A stretch of DNA of 64,000 nucleotides from Sympetrum striolatum. Lineage: Eukaryota; Arthropoda; Insecta; Odonata; Libellulidae. A program made the position numbers and the translations under genes. Positions 8,792-18,805 of this stretch are shown in pieces. The notes below the pieces were generated by a model. That model did no database searches. It saw only the letters and a list, made by a program, of their open reading frames with translations, and was not told the origin of the DNA. Each line of letters starts with the position of its first letter. Within the stretch, counting starts at the first letter, position 1. Location: positions 14,750,346 through 14,814,345 of the forward strand of contig OX388344.1 of assembly GCA_947579665.1 (NCBI GenBank). The letters run 5' to 3'.

Positions 8792-11700
8792 ATGTCCGAT
8801 ACTGACGAGTCAAATCGGCGCGGAGCCACTACCCGTGAGCAATTTGACGCCCGTTTGAGACTTCTGAGGAAAAAACAAGGTATTTTCTGCTCTACGATCG
8901 AAAAGGCTCATTCTCTAGCCGATAATTTAAATAAATTGGGATCTGAAATTTTGTCGTCCCCTGACGTTGGCATATTTCGTGCTCGTTGTGCACACCTCTC
9001 GGAGGTGTACACGTCATTTCAAATGGCTCAAAGTAAAATCTTAGATTATTGTCATGCTTGTAAGCAGCCAGAAAGTTTTAAGATTGATAGTGATCTGATG
9101 GATGAGGTTGAAAATAAGTATTATTTTGTGTTGTCAGTTCTTGACATTGTTAACTCTATGTCCGACACACCCATCGCTGAGTCTAAGGTGAAAGGCCAGT
9201 CCACTGTTTCCACTCTTCCTCAGAAATGTCGCCTTCCATCAATTGACGTTCCGCAGTTCTCAGGTTCGTTCGCTGAATGGCAGTCTTTTCGTGATCTTTT
9301 TATGTCTGTCGTTCATAACAGAGATGATGTAAGCGACATAGAAAAATTTAGTTATTTGAAAACCCCTCTGAAAGGAGACGCCTTGTCCTTAATAATGGCT
9401 GTGCCGTTCGGCGGAATCCATTACGAAACTGCATTAAAAAAACTTTTTGATCATTATGATAACCCACGGGTTTTGGGTTTTAGCTATTTAGACAAATTGT
9501 TGGCGTTTCCTGCAAACCCTACCGATTCTCTCAAAAATATTGTCACATTTGTTAGTACCTTTTCAGAGAGTCACGCTGCATTGAAATCTCTCAACATTCC
9601 CGACTTGGGGGAATTTATTTTGTTTAGATTGGCTGCTCGTGTCATTGACAGTGATTTGATGGCGCAATTTGAGCGATCTGTGTCGGGAGGAGAGTTTCCC
9701 TCTATTTCACAGCTCTTGGTGTTCCTAAAGAAGCATATCAAGGTTTTACAATCTTCCACATCTAACACTCACCGAACCTTATCGTCGCGGACTGCCAGGT
9801 CTAATCGGGTGATTCTATCCACTTGTAATTTGGCAACAAGGGCGCGTGGTTCTTACACCATTAATAATAGTCGCTGTCCCCTTTGTACTTCTGATCATCT
9901 CCTTCACAAATGTCCTAAATACCACGAGATGGAAATCGGACAACGAATTAGTTTTGTCAAGTCCAAATCATTGTGCCTCAATTGCCTAAGGTCTGGACAT
10001 TGGGCTTCGAAATGCCGTTTCAAAAATTTCTGTTGTAATATTTGTAAGCGTTATCATCACACGTCTCTTCACCTGTCTCGTGAACTGCAGGAGAGCACCA
10101 ATTCAACTCAGGTGCTCCCCCATTCAACTCATGAGAACAGGAGTGTTCGCGAGCCACATGGTTCTGTGAATAATTTCGACTCCGCCCTGCCTTCGCCTCA
10201 TGAGTCGTCTTCACGGTCGGCATCGTCTTCCGCGATATTTTCCTCGATCGTTCGAACTAATCTTTCACGGACAGTCATCTTGGGAACAGCAGTTGTATTA
10301 ATTGAAGCGGGAAATGGGACTTTTAAGCCCATTAGGGCCTTGATTGATTCCGGGTCGCAAATCTCCGCAATTTCCTCCGCTGCTGTCGAACGCCTGGGGT
10401 TGGCCGTAGCTGATTATCAGGGCAAACTCTTTGGCCTAGCTCAAACACCATTAAGAAAGCCTCAAGGACTTGTCTCCTGTGCGCTTGTTCCTCGAAATGC
10501 ATCATCGCCTATGCCACCCACAAATGCCGTGGTTATTCCGGAAATAATGAATAAACTTCCGACCGCTCCTCTTCCCTCATGTATTTTTCAAAGTTTTGTC
10601 AGTCTTCCCCTCGCAGATCCGGCGTTTGATAAACCATCACCCGTAGATTTCTTACTGGGGATGGATTTATTCTCCCACCTTTGCCTTGGTGGGCGGAAGA
10701 AATCATCAAATTCAGACGTGGTTGCTGTTGAGTCAATTTTCGGATGGGTGATTATGGGAAGTATCCAATCTATATCACAATCACATTCGGATGACACTGG
10801 GTCTTTCGCTGTGTCTGAGGAGAAAGATATTCATTATGTTTTGAAGAAGTTTTGGGAGGTAGAGGATGTGTCGGCTGAAATTAATCGTGATCCGGAGGAA
10901 TTACGATGCGAGGAATTATTTAAAAGCACTCATTACCGAGATTCTAGTGGAAGATATGTCGTTTCACTGCCTTTCAAGGAACTTTCTCCCTCATTAGGGG
11001 AATCCTATTCTTACACGGCCTCAAGGTGGATTAATTCGGAACGCCGACTCAGTCAGAAATGGCAAGGCAAATATACTGAATTTATGAATGAATACGAATC
11101 GTTGGGACATATGTCTAAATCGAAAAGTCGGGGTTTGTATTATTTGCCGCATCATGCTGTTTACAAGTCTCATGCAGACACCTCGAAGATTAGAGTGGTA
11201 TTTGATGCCTCGGCGCGTGCATCATCAGGTAAATCACTGAATGATGTATTGTTGACCGGCCCAAAGCTTCAGGGTGATATCTTTGATATATTAACAAGTT
11301 TTCGAACGCATGCTATAGCGTTTATAGCAGATATCGCTAAAATGTATCGCCAAATTAAACTCAATCCGAATGATTGTCGTTACCAACATATTTTGTGGCG
11401 AGAGAATCCTTCTGTCTCACTCGAAGATTTTGAATCGCAAACCGTTACTTACGGAATAGTTTCTTCGCCGTTTTTAGCCATTCGTGTTTTGCATCAATTG
11501 GCTGAGGACGAAGGACACAAGTTCCCACGCGCTGCGGCAGTACTCCGACGCGACACCTACGTTGACGATATAGTTACCGGAGCTGATTCACTGTCTGATG
11601 CCTTGGAATTACAGCGTCAACTAATTGGTTTGCATGCCTCCGGCGGATTTCCTTTGGGGAAGTGGGCCAGTAATTCCTCCGAGTTACTAGTTAATCTTTC

Positions 11701-13861
11701 AGAGGAGGAATGCGTGACAAAGTCTTATTTTGACTCTACAGAACTCTCCCACTTGAAGGTTTTAGGTTTGTTTTGGTCACCTAATGATGATAAACTGTCT
11801 TATCACGTGAATTTTGATACCATCGTCAACTCGAAAAGGAAACTTTTGTCGAACATCGCAAGGATTTTCGATCCTATTGGGGCCTTAGCTCCATTAGTAT
11901 TTTGGGCCAAATCATTGATGCAGTTATTGTGGCTTGCGAAGGTGTCATGGGATGATCCTCTTCCGGAGGGAATAAAGAACCAATGGGACAATTTTGTGTC
12001 ACAAAGCCATCACCTAGCGCACATTCGAATTCCCCGGTACATTTGTTCGCAGTCGCCTTCCGATTACCACTTGCTCGGATTTTGCGATGCTTCCGAAAAG
12101 GGGTATAGTGCCGTGGTGTATTTGAAAATAGTACCGACATCAGGAGAAGAGAAGGTTAATTTCCTGGCAGCCAAGACCAAAGTAGCTCCTATAAAATCGT
12201 TAACCATTCCAAAATTGGAATTATTGGGAGCCCTTTTATTGGCAAAATTATTGACCCGCCTATCTTCATCACTGCACGAGAAAGTTAGCCTTACTAAAAT
12301 GTATGCTTGGACTGACTCCCAGATTGTTCTAGCATGGCTGAGGTTGCCTCCACACACGCTGAAAACATTTGTGGCGAACCGGATTGTAAAGATTCTTGAT
12401 ATGATTCCGCTTTCGTCATGGAATCATATTGAAACTTCAAGGAATCCCGCAGATTCTGCATCGCGCGGACTTACGCCTCGACAGCTGCTCTCGTGCGATC
12501 TTTATTGGGAGGGACCAAACTTTCTAAAGGACGATGATGTTCAGTGGTCATTTAAATGCTCTAACCAAAAGGTTCCACCTGATCTTCCTGAATTGAAAGC
12601 GCCGGTTTCTTTGATTTGCCTGGTTCAGGATCAAGAATGTCTTTGCAATTGGATGAAAACTTATTCATCCTACGTGAGACTAGTTCGGGTGATGGCGTAT
12701 ATTTTGAGATTCATTGGGGCGATGAAGGGGGAACGAAGAAATACGGAATTGCCGATTGATGGACCTGAGTGGACTAAAGCTTTATTTCGGTTGGTGAAAT
12801 TGGAACAACGTTTTCACTTCCGATCTATTATTGACTCACTTCATAAAGGCAATATCCTACCGCTCAGTATTGCTCGTCTTCGTCCTATATTAGATGACGA
12901 GGGAATAATTAGGGTGTGCGGTAGACTCTCCCATTCAAATTTATCCTCTTCTGCTAAGCATCCTATTTTGCTCGCCAAAGATAGCCATCTCTCTCGTCTG
13001 ATTGTGAAACACCATCACTTGACATCACTTCACGGTGGTCCTCGCGCTGTGGAGGCATTGGTGTGTAGACAATATTGGGTTTTATCTGTCAGATCAGTAG
13101 TTCGGTCGGAAATCCTGAAATGTGTAGTATGCTCGCGGTATCGAGGTAGGACGTTGCAACCAATTATGGCAGATTTGCCTTCCCCTAGAGTAGTGCCGCA
13201 GAGACCCTTCTCCTGCGTCGGTGTGGATTATGGAGGGCCCTTTTCCTATAAATTAAGCGATAGGAAAAACTCTGCCATTGGAAAAGCATACTTGTGTTTG
13301 TTTGTCTGTCTTGTAACAAAGACAATCCATTTAGAATTAGTTACATCGCTCTCCACCGCGGCATTCATTGCAGCGCTCCAACGCTTCATCGCACGGCGGG
13401 GAATCCCGTGTACAATTTATTCCGATTGTGGTACCAATTTTGTCGGGGCAGATCGCCTTTTGACAGACCTCTACCGATTAATAAGATCCTTCGCCCATAG
13501 GGAAGCATTGACTCTGATTTATCCGGAGTCAGGAATAACTTGGAAATTTAATCCCCCAGCCGCACCGCATTTTGGGGGCATATGGGAGGCAGGGATCAAA
13601 TCGGTAAAATATCATCTGCGTAGATGTCTCAACGGCCAAAATTTAAAATTTGAAGAGTTTGTCACACTCTTTTGTAAAGTTGAAGCTGTGCTGAATTCCC
13701 GACCTCTGACAGATCCTGAAGAAATCGATTGTTTGACCCCTGGTCATTTCCTTGTCGGTCGACCTTTGATAGGATTGCCGGGGAATACTTCAGAGCAGGC
13801 GATCAATCTGCCCACTCGATGGAGACTCCTAGAGCAAACGTACCAACACTTTTGGAGGTGA
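8792..13861 (+). CDS. BEL/Pao Gag-Pol polyprotein, 1689 codons to an in-frame TGA
   Basis: A single long frame encodes the replication proteins of the retrotransposon. In order: a DUF1759-type gag region (about residues 150-320); zinc knuckles (CPLC..., about 361, and CLNCLRSGHWASKC, about 395-408); an aspartic protease with active site DSGS (about 519); reverse transcriptase with the first Asp in FIADIAKMYR (about 846) and YVDD at 923-926; RNase H with FCDAS (about 1097) and WTDSQ (about 1173); an integrase zinc-binding HHCC segment (about 1407-1443); and the integrase core with Asp in VDYGGPF (about 1478), Asp in YSDCGTNF (about 1543) and Glu in GIWEAGIKS (about 1599). All catalytic residues are present. 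The ATG at 8792 is the first long-frame ATG after the primer-binding site. The frame stops at TGA 13859-13861, within the C-terminal DUF5641-like domain, and stays open in the same frame beyond it. Confidence 0.95.
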   Translation: MSDTDESNRRGATTREQFDARLRLLRKKQGIFCSTIEKAHSLADNLNKLGSEILSSPDVGIFRARCAHLSEVYTSFQMAQSKILDYCHACKQPESFKIDSDLMDEVENKYYFVLSVLDIVNSMSDTPIAESKVKGQSTVSTLPQKCRLPSIDVPQFSGSFAEWQSFRDLFMSVVHNRDDVSDIEKFSYLKTPLKGDALSLIMAVPFGGIHYETALKKLFDHYDNPRVLGFSYLDKLLAFPANPTDSLKNIVTFVSTFSESHAALKSLNIPDLGEFILFRLAARVIDSDLMAQFERSVSGGEFPSISQLLVFLKKHIKVLQSSTSNTHRTLSSRTARSNRVILSTCNLATRARGSYTINNSRCPLCTSDHLLHKCPKYHEMEIGQRISFVKSKSLCLNCLRSGHWASKCRFKNFCCNICKRYHHTSLHLSRELQESTNSTQVLPHSTHENRSVREPHGSVNNFDSALPSPHESSSRSASSSAIFSSIVRTNLSRTVILGTAVVLIEAGNGTFKPIRALIDSGSQISAISSAAVERLGLAVADYQGKLFGLAQTPLRKPQGLVSCALVPRNASSPMPPTNAVVIPEIMNKLPTAPLPSCIFQSFVSLPLADPAFDKPSPVDFLLGMDLFSHLCLGGRKKSSNSDVVAVESIFGWVIMGSIQSISQSHSDDTGSFAVSEEKDIHYVLKKFWEVEDVSAEINRDPEELRCEELFKSTHYRDSSGRYVVSLPFKELSPSLGESYSYTASRWINSERRLSQKWQGKYTEFMNEYESLGHMSKSKSRGLYYLPHHAVYKSHADTSKIRVVFDASARASSGKSLNDVLLTGPKLQGDIFDILTSFRTHAIAFIADIAKMYRQIKLNPNDCRYQHILWRENPSVSLEDFESQTVTYGIVSSPFLAIRVLHQLAEDEGHKFPRAAAVLRRDTYVDDIVTGADSLSDALELQRQLIGLHASGGFPLGKWASNSSELLVNLSEEECVTKSYFDSTELSHLKVLGLFWSPNDDKLSYHVNFDTIVNSKRKLLSNIARIFDPIGALAPLVFWAKSLMQLLWLAKVSWDDPLPEGIKNQWDNFVSQSHHLAHIRIPRYICSQSPSDYHLLGFCDASEKGYSAVVYLKIVPTSGEEKVNFLAAKTKVAPIKSLTIPKLELLGALLLAKLLTRLSSSLHEKVSLTKMYAWTDSQIVLAWLRLPPHTLKTFVANRIVKILDMIPLSSWNHIETSRNPADSASRGLTPRQLLSCDLYWEGPNFLKDDDVQWSFKCSNQKVPPDLPELKAPVSLICLVQDQECLCNWMKTYSSYVRLVRVMAYILRFIGAMKGERRNTELPIDGPEWTKALFRLVKLEQRFHFRSIIDSLHKGNILPLSIARLRPILDDEGIIRVCGRLSHSNLSSSAKHPILLAKDSHLSRLIVKHHHLTSLHGGPRAVEALVCRQYWVLSVRSVVRSEILKCVVCSRYRGRTLQPIMADLPSPRVVPQRPFSCVGVDYGGPFSYKLSDRKNSAIGKAYLCLFVCLVTKTIHLELVTSLSTAAFIAALQRFIARRGIPCTIYSDCGTNFVGADRLLTDLYRLIRSFAHREALTLIYPESGITWKFNPPAAPHFGGIWEAGIKSVKYHLRRCLNGQNLKFEEFVTLFCKVEAVLNSRPLTDPEEIDCLTPGHFLVGRPLIGLPGNTSEQAINLPTRWRLLEQTYQHFWR

Positions 13862-14104
13862 TGGTCGCAGGAGTATTTGCATACGTTACAACAGCGGTCC
13901 AAATGGACAAAAGAAAGTAAAAACCCGGAAATCGGCGAATTAGTTCTTGTGCGAGATTCTAATCTTCCTCCTTCTCTTTGGAAGATGGGGCGAATTACTG
14001 ATATTTTTCCTGATTCTGAAGGTGTTGTTAGGATTGCAGGAATTAAGACCTCATCAGGAACATTGAGGAGACCAGTCGTGAAACTGGTCCCATTACCAAA
14101 TTAG
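13862..14104 (+). pseudogene. C-terminal 80 codons of the BEL/Pao Pol (DUF5641-like), beyond the TGA
   Basis: The frame after the TGA is the same as that of the polyprotein and continues with WSQEYLHTLQQRSKW and ELVLVRDSNLPPSLWKMGRI, the conserved end of BEL/Pao integrase regions. It closes at a TAG at 14102-14104. A single base change, plausibly CGA to TGA by CpG decay, explains the break. Programmed readthrough is possible but nothing in the sequence argues for it. Confidence 0.85.
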
Positions 14105-14352
14105 TTAAGTAACATTTATTTTTTCTCTTTTCAGTTGATTGATCCGGAGTAGACAATTTCTTTGTATGTCTCATTATTTTTATCTTCCCTTTCCATATCC
14201 ATTGTCCTTTCCATGGCCTAACCTAATACCTTTTAAGTCTCTCTGACGGGCCTCTGAGAGTGAAGATTTTCCTTCCTTTTATTTTCCTTCCTTTTATTTT
14301 ATTTTTTTTTTATTTTTTATTTTTTGAAAATTGTTAATTTCGTGGGAAATTC

Positions 14353-14365
14353 ACGGGGGGCGGTG
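14353..14365 (+). promoter_or_regulatory. Polypurine tract of the BEL/Pao element
   Basis: ACGGGGGGCGG immediately precedes the 3' LTR, the expected position for the primer of plus-strand synthesis. It is interrupted by one C, as is often seen in BEL elements. Confidence 0.6.
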
Positions 14366-14667
14366 TGTTCCGGCCGACGTGCCATTTAGAAATTTTGAAT
14401 CTCCCTCCTTTTCCTACTCCCTTACCCATCATACCTCACGGCAAAAGACGGTGAGAGGAGCAGAGGGACGGAGGGGAGAGGACGGGCAGAAAGGGCAGAA
14501 GGATTCGAGGACTCTTCGCGGGCTGTTCTCCGCCAAACCCCACCATAGCCAGCTCTCAACTTTATTTGTTTTTTTGAAACATTTTATTGTGTACACGTAC
14601 GGCAATACATTTTTTTTGGTCTGATTTGTCCTTTTTATTCCATGTAAACGGCCTCGTGTCGCAAACA
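14366..14667 (+). repeat. 3' LTR of the BEL/Pao element, 302 bp
   Basis: It begins TGTTCCGGCC and ends TCGCAAACA, matching both halves of the 5' LTR with about seven substitutions and one single-base indel. It is uninterrupted and therefore shows the LTR before the THAP-bearing insertion. Confidence 0.93.
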
Positions 14668-15360
14668 ATTGTTGATAGTTTTCATACATACTGTGCACAA
14701 TCAAAATAATGCAAACATTTCTGTTGGTCTCTATGGAAACTTTGTTACATTTATTGTGCTGTCAAATATTGTCTCTAATGGTCTTGAGATCCTGGGCATT
14801 TCTAGTTGTGATAAAGTACCTTAATATGGTGCTCTCATTCTTAAGATGTTATTTTGAAATCAATAGTATTGAATTTTAACTTGTTGTTTTCTGAAAAGGT
14901 TTAGGGAATTTATGGTTGATATCTAAAATGATATTCTTATGAAACACTTAAAATTAATATTTCAAATGTTTTGATTGTTCTGTGTTTCATTTATAATCTT
15001 CAATAATTAATGTATACAATACTAATTTTTATAAAAATAATATGAATAAAAACAGTATAATTTGATCAAAGTAATGTTTAGTGAAATGAGAAGAATTTAA
15101 CAAATTTTGGAAGAATGATCTTAGGCATTACTATTGGAATTCTTTCATAATAACAGTGAATAAAAAAATTCCATCCCACTCACAGGCAATTTTTCTGGTT
15201 ACTTTTGAATTGACGAAACTGATAGCAGATTCTCTGTTTAATAATTGAAAGTGGAAGATTTAATGAATAAAATATGTTACTCTAAAGTTGCAAGCTGATG
15301 TCAAGAAGAGAAAGAATTGGAGATTAACTTTTAATAATCATGTGTTCCCCTCAGTTAATA
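14668..15360. other. AT-rich sequence, nothing identified
   Basis: No reading frame above 60 codons lies wholly within this segment, and I see no repeat and no RNA gene. Confidence 0.4.
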
Positions 15361-15363
15361 TCC

Positions 15364-15573
15364 TTATATTCTAACCTCAAGTACTTTCTTAAGCAGCTTC
15401 TCTCCTCTCAAGATTTGACCCACCCATTTCAACAGCTGATGCTCGATTCCTTCAATTAAAGCCCTCTCTTCCGTTACCATCTCCTTGTTAGTTTTCCTAT
15501 CAACCCAACTTACCTTTACCATTCTACACCAAATCCACATCTCGAAGGACAGTCTCGTCCAATTCCACCGGTA
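15364..15573 (-). pseudogene. LINE C-terminal fragment
   Basis: A minus-strand open stretch of about 65 codons contains LSFEMWIWCRMVKVSWVDR, then TEERALIEGIEHQLLKWVGQ and ILRGEK, ending at TAA. This resembles the region after the reverse-transcriptase domain of many LINE endonuclease-RT proteins (pattern EMW.WRRM..SW.D...N, then R..W.GH.LR). No RT core lies directly upstream, so it is a truncated relic. It appears to be a different family from the LINE pieces at 15694-16215 and 17822-18350. Confidence 0.6.
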
Positions 15574-15693
15574 AATAGAGTAGGTGTGACCTAATATTGA
15601 TAAGTGAAAAGTATACTAGTGCCTCACTGAAGTGGGTCCAGCGTCATCAAGGAACTTTCTTATACCCCATTGACCCTGTTGCTATCTTTCACA

Positions 15694-16215
15694 ATAAGAT
15701 AAGATATTTATTACACTTAGCCATTAGAAAATGCATAGTATCGTCAATATCATAATAAAACAACACATGGCAAGAAAATACAAAATTCTACAGACTAATA
15801 CAACCAAAATATACATTCGATAATTATTTTTCTTTACATAAGTCAGAGTACTCTTCAATTGAATAAGGAGACGTTTCAATTGATACATTTTTCAGTTTAT
15901 ATCTAAATAGGTTGAAATCAGATGTTTCCTGGGCCTTCTCTCTTACCTCTATGATATGTCCGCTGGGAGTTGATTATATAATTTAGGACAACCTTAATAC
16001 ATCATCTCAGGTGGCTACGACGTTGATGAAGTCACTATAAGATAAGAGGCATTTCTTGACAATTGGTGGTTCTATTACCTACTCTGAGCTGCCTTAATTT
16101 CTTATTTCTCGTCCTCACATATGTATATAGAATAGTGCTGAAAAGGATTACTGTTCGCAATAAGTGTAGTTTTGGGTTATAAACCACTTCTGTAAACCAG
16201 GTCTTCGAGATATTG
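15694..16215 (-). pseudogene. LINE 3' end (C-terminus and 3' UTR), Jockey/CR1-like, decayed
   Basis: On the minus strand WFTEVVYNPKLH and TRNKKLRQLRVGN are followed, after frame changes, by CPKLYNQLPADIS and FNLFRYKLKNVS, with a stop near 15837. This is the familiar LINE ending in which a WN.LP-type motif precedes F...LK. The 3' UTR runs on to a simple tail reading ATAAATATCTTATCTTAT near 15694-15720. Several frameshifts and stops show it is dead. Confidence 0.62.
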
Positions 16216-16302
16216 ACCAAATTATGTTATACTGATTATTAATATGATAACAAAGTCAAAATGTATAAATATTCAATTTTGGCCTCCCTCCAAATTTTTT
16301 GG

Positions 16303-16318
16303 GGGTGCCGCGGCACCC
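16303..16318. repeat. Perfect 16-bp palindrome GGGTGCCGCGGCACCC
   Basis: A perfect GC-rich palindrome in AT-rich surroundings, preceded by T6. It may be the tip of a terminal hairpin of some element, but no partner is visible here. Confidence 0.5.
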
Positions 16319-17821
16319 AATGTAAGCACCATACTCATGCCTATGGTTTCATGTCAGAAAGAAAAAATATGGGTGTTTGGTTAAAAAAGTAAGATAACGA
16401 AAAGAAAAATTCGAATTAGAGGCCAAGGGGCTGGAAATTCAATATCGCCCAAAAATCAGAGGGCGAACAGGGAGCTGTGATGGGCGGTTTTGCCGGTTTA
16501 AGTGGTTTCAGCTGAACAAAGTGACGAGTGATGGCACCCAATTGAAATATTGAAACGATTGTAAACAAATTGTGACGTGGCAAAGATGGTCGGGGGAAAT
16601 GACTCTGTGCGGTAGATGCCTCACCTGGAAGGTTGCACAAGTCCTATTCCTATTCAGTCCTACCCATGGGATCCCTTGCTAGCACCAGGCGATGCGATTA
16701 ATATTTCGCAGTGCATTCTTAAAATTTTTAAGAACAGTTCATTTCGATCTCTCGCATTTGTTCCTGAAAGTTAACCCTGTCGGGAATTGAACAGGGCCAG
16801 TGCATGAAGGTGAAACAGGATGGATGATCTCGACCACATTTGCTTAGCTCTACAGGTGAGTTACAGAATTCAACCATGATTTAACCTCTCATTGCAGTTG
16901 GATGGTGAGAGTGTGACACTCATTATTTTCCCTAAGGGTATAACTAGGTTGAAATTAGAAGCATATACATCCCAAGCATGTACTATCCCATAACAAATGT
17001 TAAGCCCACAACGGAGCAGCCGAGCTTCAGCACTTCTTTTCAAATACTAGTCAGATATCTACTTTCGTTAATTCTTACTTGTAATTGGTATAGTGCTTCG
17101 ATATTTTAGGTCATTCATCACATGGACCAGTCGCCACTTTCTTCAAAGCCGATTGCATATCAGAAAGCATACCTAAGATAGAACAGACAGACAGAGGGGC
17201 GTCCAAATCATGAAACCATTTGGTTCCAAAACTTCCAATCCCATTTACCTTCATGTTAATGCTATGTTCATCTGGCTAGGTTCTGGTACGCTCTTTTCCT
17301 ATCGATCCTTATTTAGAACTAAACGTCATTGTATTTATTTCAATGGTCCTGACTTTGACTTGTGCTCGGTAACTCTCTTAGCCATTGGAGAAAGTTTCGT
17401 AACTCATTCTACAAAGATGTAAATAAGGTTGTCTTCGTAGTAATCGGATTTTCCAAGACGAAATGATAGACTGTTCTGGCACAATCCTCCTCAGCAATAT
17501 TTACATAAGGAAGGGCATTTTAATCTAGCTTTTCGAAAGCTATATGAATTCTGGAGAAAATATATTTTCCCTAAAATTTATACTTTAGATAATGTTAAAC
17601 CAAAATTAAAGCATGTTTCCCAATTTTTGGGAATGGGGTCCCTGCATGATTTAAAAAAATGCATTTGATGAATAAAGTATAAATTAAGAATTATCTAGAG
17701 TTTTAAGGTTCAATTCACAGTATTTTTGGAGTTGTTTATTTAATAAAATTATCTTTTGTACTTAAGTTCTCACAAGTTTTGTCTTAAGTTCTAAGTTTTT
17801 GTCACTCAAGTCATTGATATG
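16319..17821. other. No confident gene; one candidate short first exon at 16820-16855
   Basis: At 16820 an ATG in good context opens 12 codons (MDDLDHICLALQ) ending exactly at a consensus donor CTACAG|GTGAGT. No matching downstream exon is recognised, so this is only a candidate. Reading frames of 74 codons (minus, 16640-16416) and 70 codons (plus, 17210-17422) have no recognisable domain. The segment separates two pieces of LINE sequence in the same orientation. Confidence 0.3.
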
Positions 17822-18350
17822 AGGACTACTTGTTGCTCCCTCTCGTAGAGAAAATCCTTAACCCAGTTGACTACTTCCTTGTTAATATCCGCCATTCTTA
17901 GTTTGTAAATTAATTTGTAGTGGGGGACTCTATTGAATACTTTTTAGAATTTGAGGAAAATAGCGTTCACTTTCCTTTTGCTCTTGGCAGACTTTAAGAT
18001 ATCGTGTACAAATAGTACTAGTTGGGTTTCACATGATAAGGACTTTTGGAAACCATGCTGCTTTGCTGCGAGGAAACAATTGAGGAATCTAAAAATCCCA
18101 TGAGTGAGTTTAGGACAATATGTTCCATTACCTTTCCGGACAGCTAAGTTAATGATATGGATGTATAATTTCCTGGGTCCAACTTTAATCCAATTTTGTA
18201 AACAAGCATATTATTAGCTAATTTCCAATCAGTTGTTGGGGCCTTACATTCATTCGCTGATATTGAAAATATAATTTTGAGATATGGGGCGACGCTTTCA
18301 GCCAGTTCTTCTAGCACTCTTGCTGGAATACTTCCTGGCCTTGGTGATTT
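17822..18350 (-). pseudogene. LINE reverse-transcriptase fragment, Jockey/CR1-like, decayed
   Basis: Minus-strand translation gives KSPRPGSIPARVLEELAES, then APTTDWKLANNMLVYKIG, DPGNYTSISLT, MEHIVLNSLMGFL and, after a frame change, HGFQKSLSC and DFLYEREQQV. These follow the first half of the LINE RT domain (PGPDGIP, W..A...P..K.G, NYRPISLT, Q.GF motifs). There are in-frame stops and at least one frameshift, and the catalytic YADD-type block is missing because the match ends near 17822. Confidence 0.7.
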
Positions 18351-18429
18351 ATTTGGCTTAATTTTGCAAAGATTTTATTATTATTCTGTTGTAAAACTTA
18401 TATTTGGCATGGTATCTGGTATATTAACA

Positions 18430-18477
18430 AATAGAGAAAAAATAGTGAAATTTTGCTAAAATTATCCGTTTTCGTTA
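18430..18477. repeat. Isolated piece of the 91-bp satellite
   Basis: GAAATTTTGCTAAAATTATC and CCGTTTTCGTT match the satellite consensus. This is the first satellite sequence in the window and directly abuts the truncated mobile-element copy that follows. Confidence 0.7.
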
Positions 18478-18805
18478 AATTTAATTTACTATAACTTTTG
18501 TATGAAACATATTTTTGTATCACTAATTGTTTAGGAGTTATTCATGAAATACTGATAAACCGGAAGTTGCTGATTATGTACTTTGTGGGCGATCTGGGCT
18601 CTATGGGCGAAAGGCCAAATTCATCTTTTTTCATCAAGCATGTCCCGAAAAACATTATTTATAATGATTGTGACGTAAAAGATAATAATATATAAATTAA
18701 TCACTCATCTTCCAAGTTTAGATTGAATATAGAGTTCGAAATTACTGTCGTAGATAAATATTTACATCTTATGTATGGAGAAAGTCATGTGCTGGCCACA
18801 TCAGA
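18478..18805 (+). mobile_element. 5'-truncated copy of the satellite-associated hairpin element (copy 0)
   Basis: It holds the last third of the element: the CTATAACTTTTGTATGAAAC module, CCGGAAGTTGCTGATTATGT, the ATGGAGAAAGT subterminal repeat and the end CTGGCCACATCAGA. It then joins TTTTTTCGATCATATCTC of the satellite, as the complete copies do. Confidence 0.75.

Larger units (their letters stand above)
7863..14667 (+). mobile_element. BEL/Pao LTR retrotransposon, nearly complete
   Basis: The order is 5' LTR (7863-8725, interrupted), primer-binding site (8729), gag-pol (8792-14104), polypurine tract (14353) and 3' LTR (14366-14667). Domain order protease, RT, RNase H, integrase, with DUF1759-type gag, is diagnostic of BEL/Pao. 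The LTRs begin TG and end CA and differ at about eight positions over 302 bp, at least two of them CpG transitions, so the insertion is fairly young. No env-like frame follows pol. The expected 4-6 bp target duplication is not seen: left flank ..TCATATC, right flank ATTGTTG... Confidence 0.93.

Noticed and set aside
9571..12357. Minus-strand frames of 62-97 codons opposite the BEL polyprotein
   Set aside because: They are shadows of a clear coding frame with intact catalytic motifs on the plus strand.
14105..14352. Possible envelope gene after pol
   Set aside because: The stretch between the end of pol and the polypurine tract is under 250 bp, T-rich and has no reading frame.
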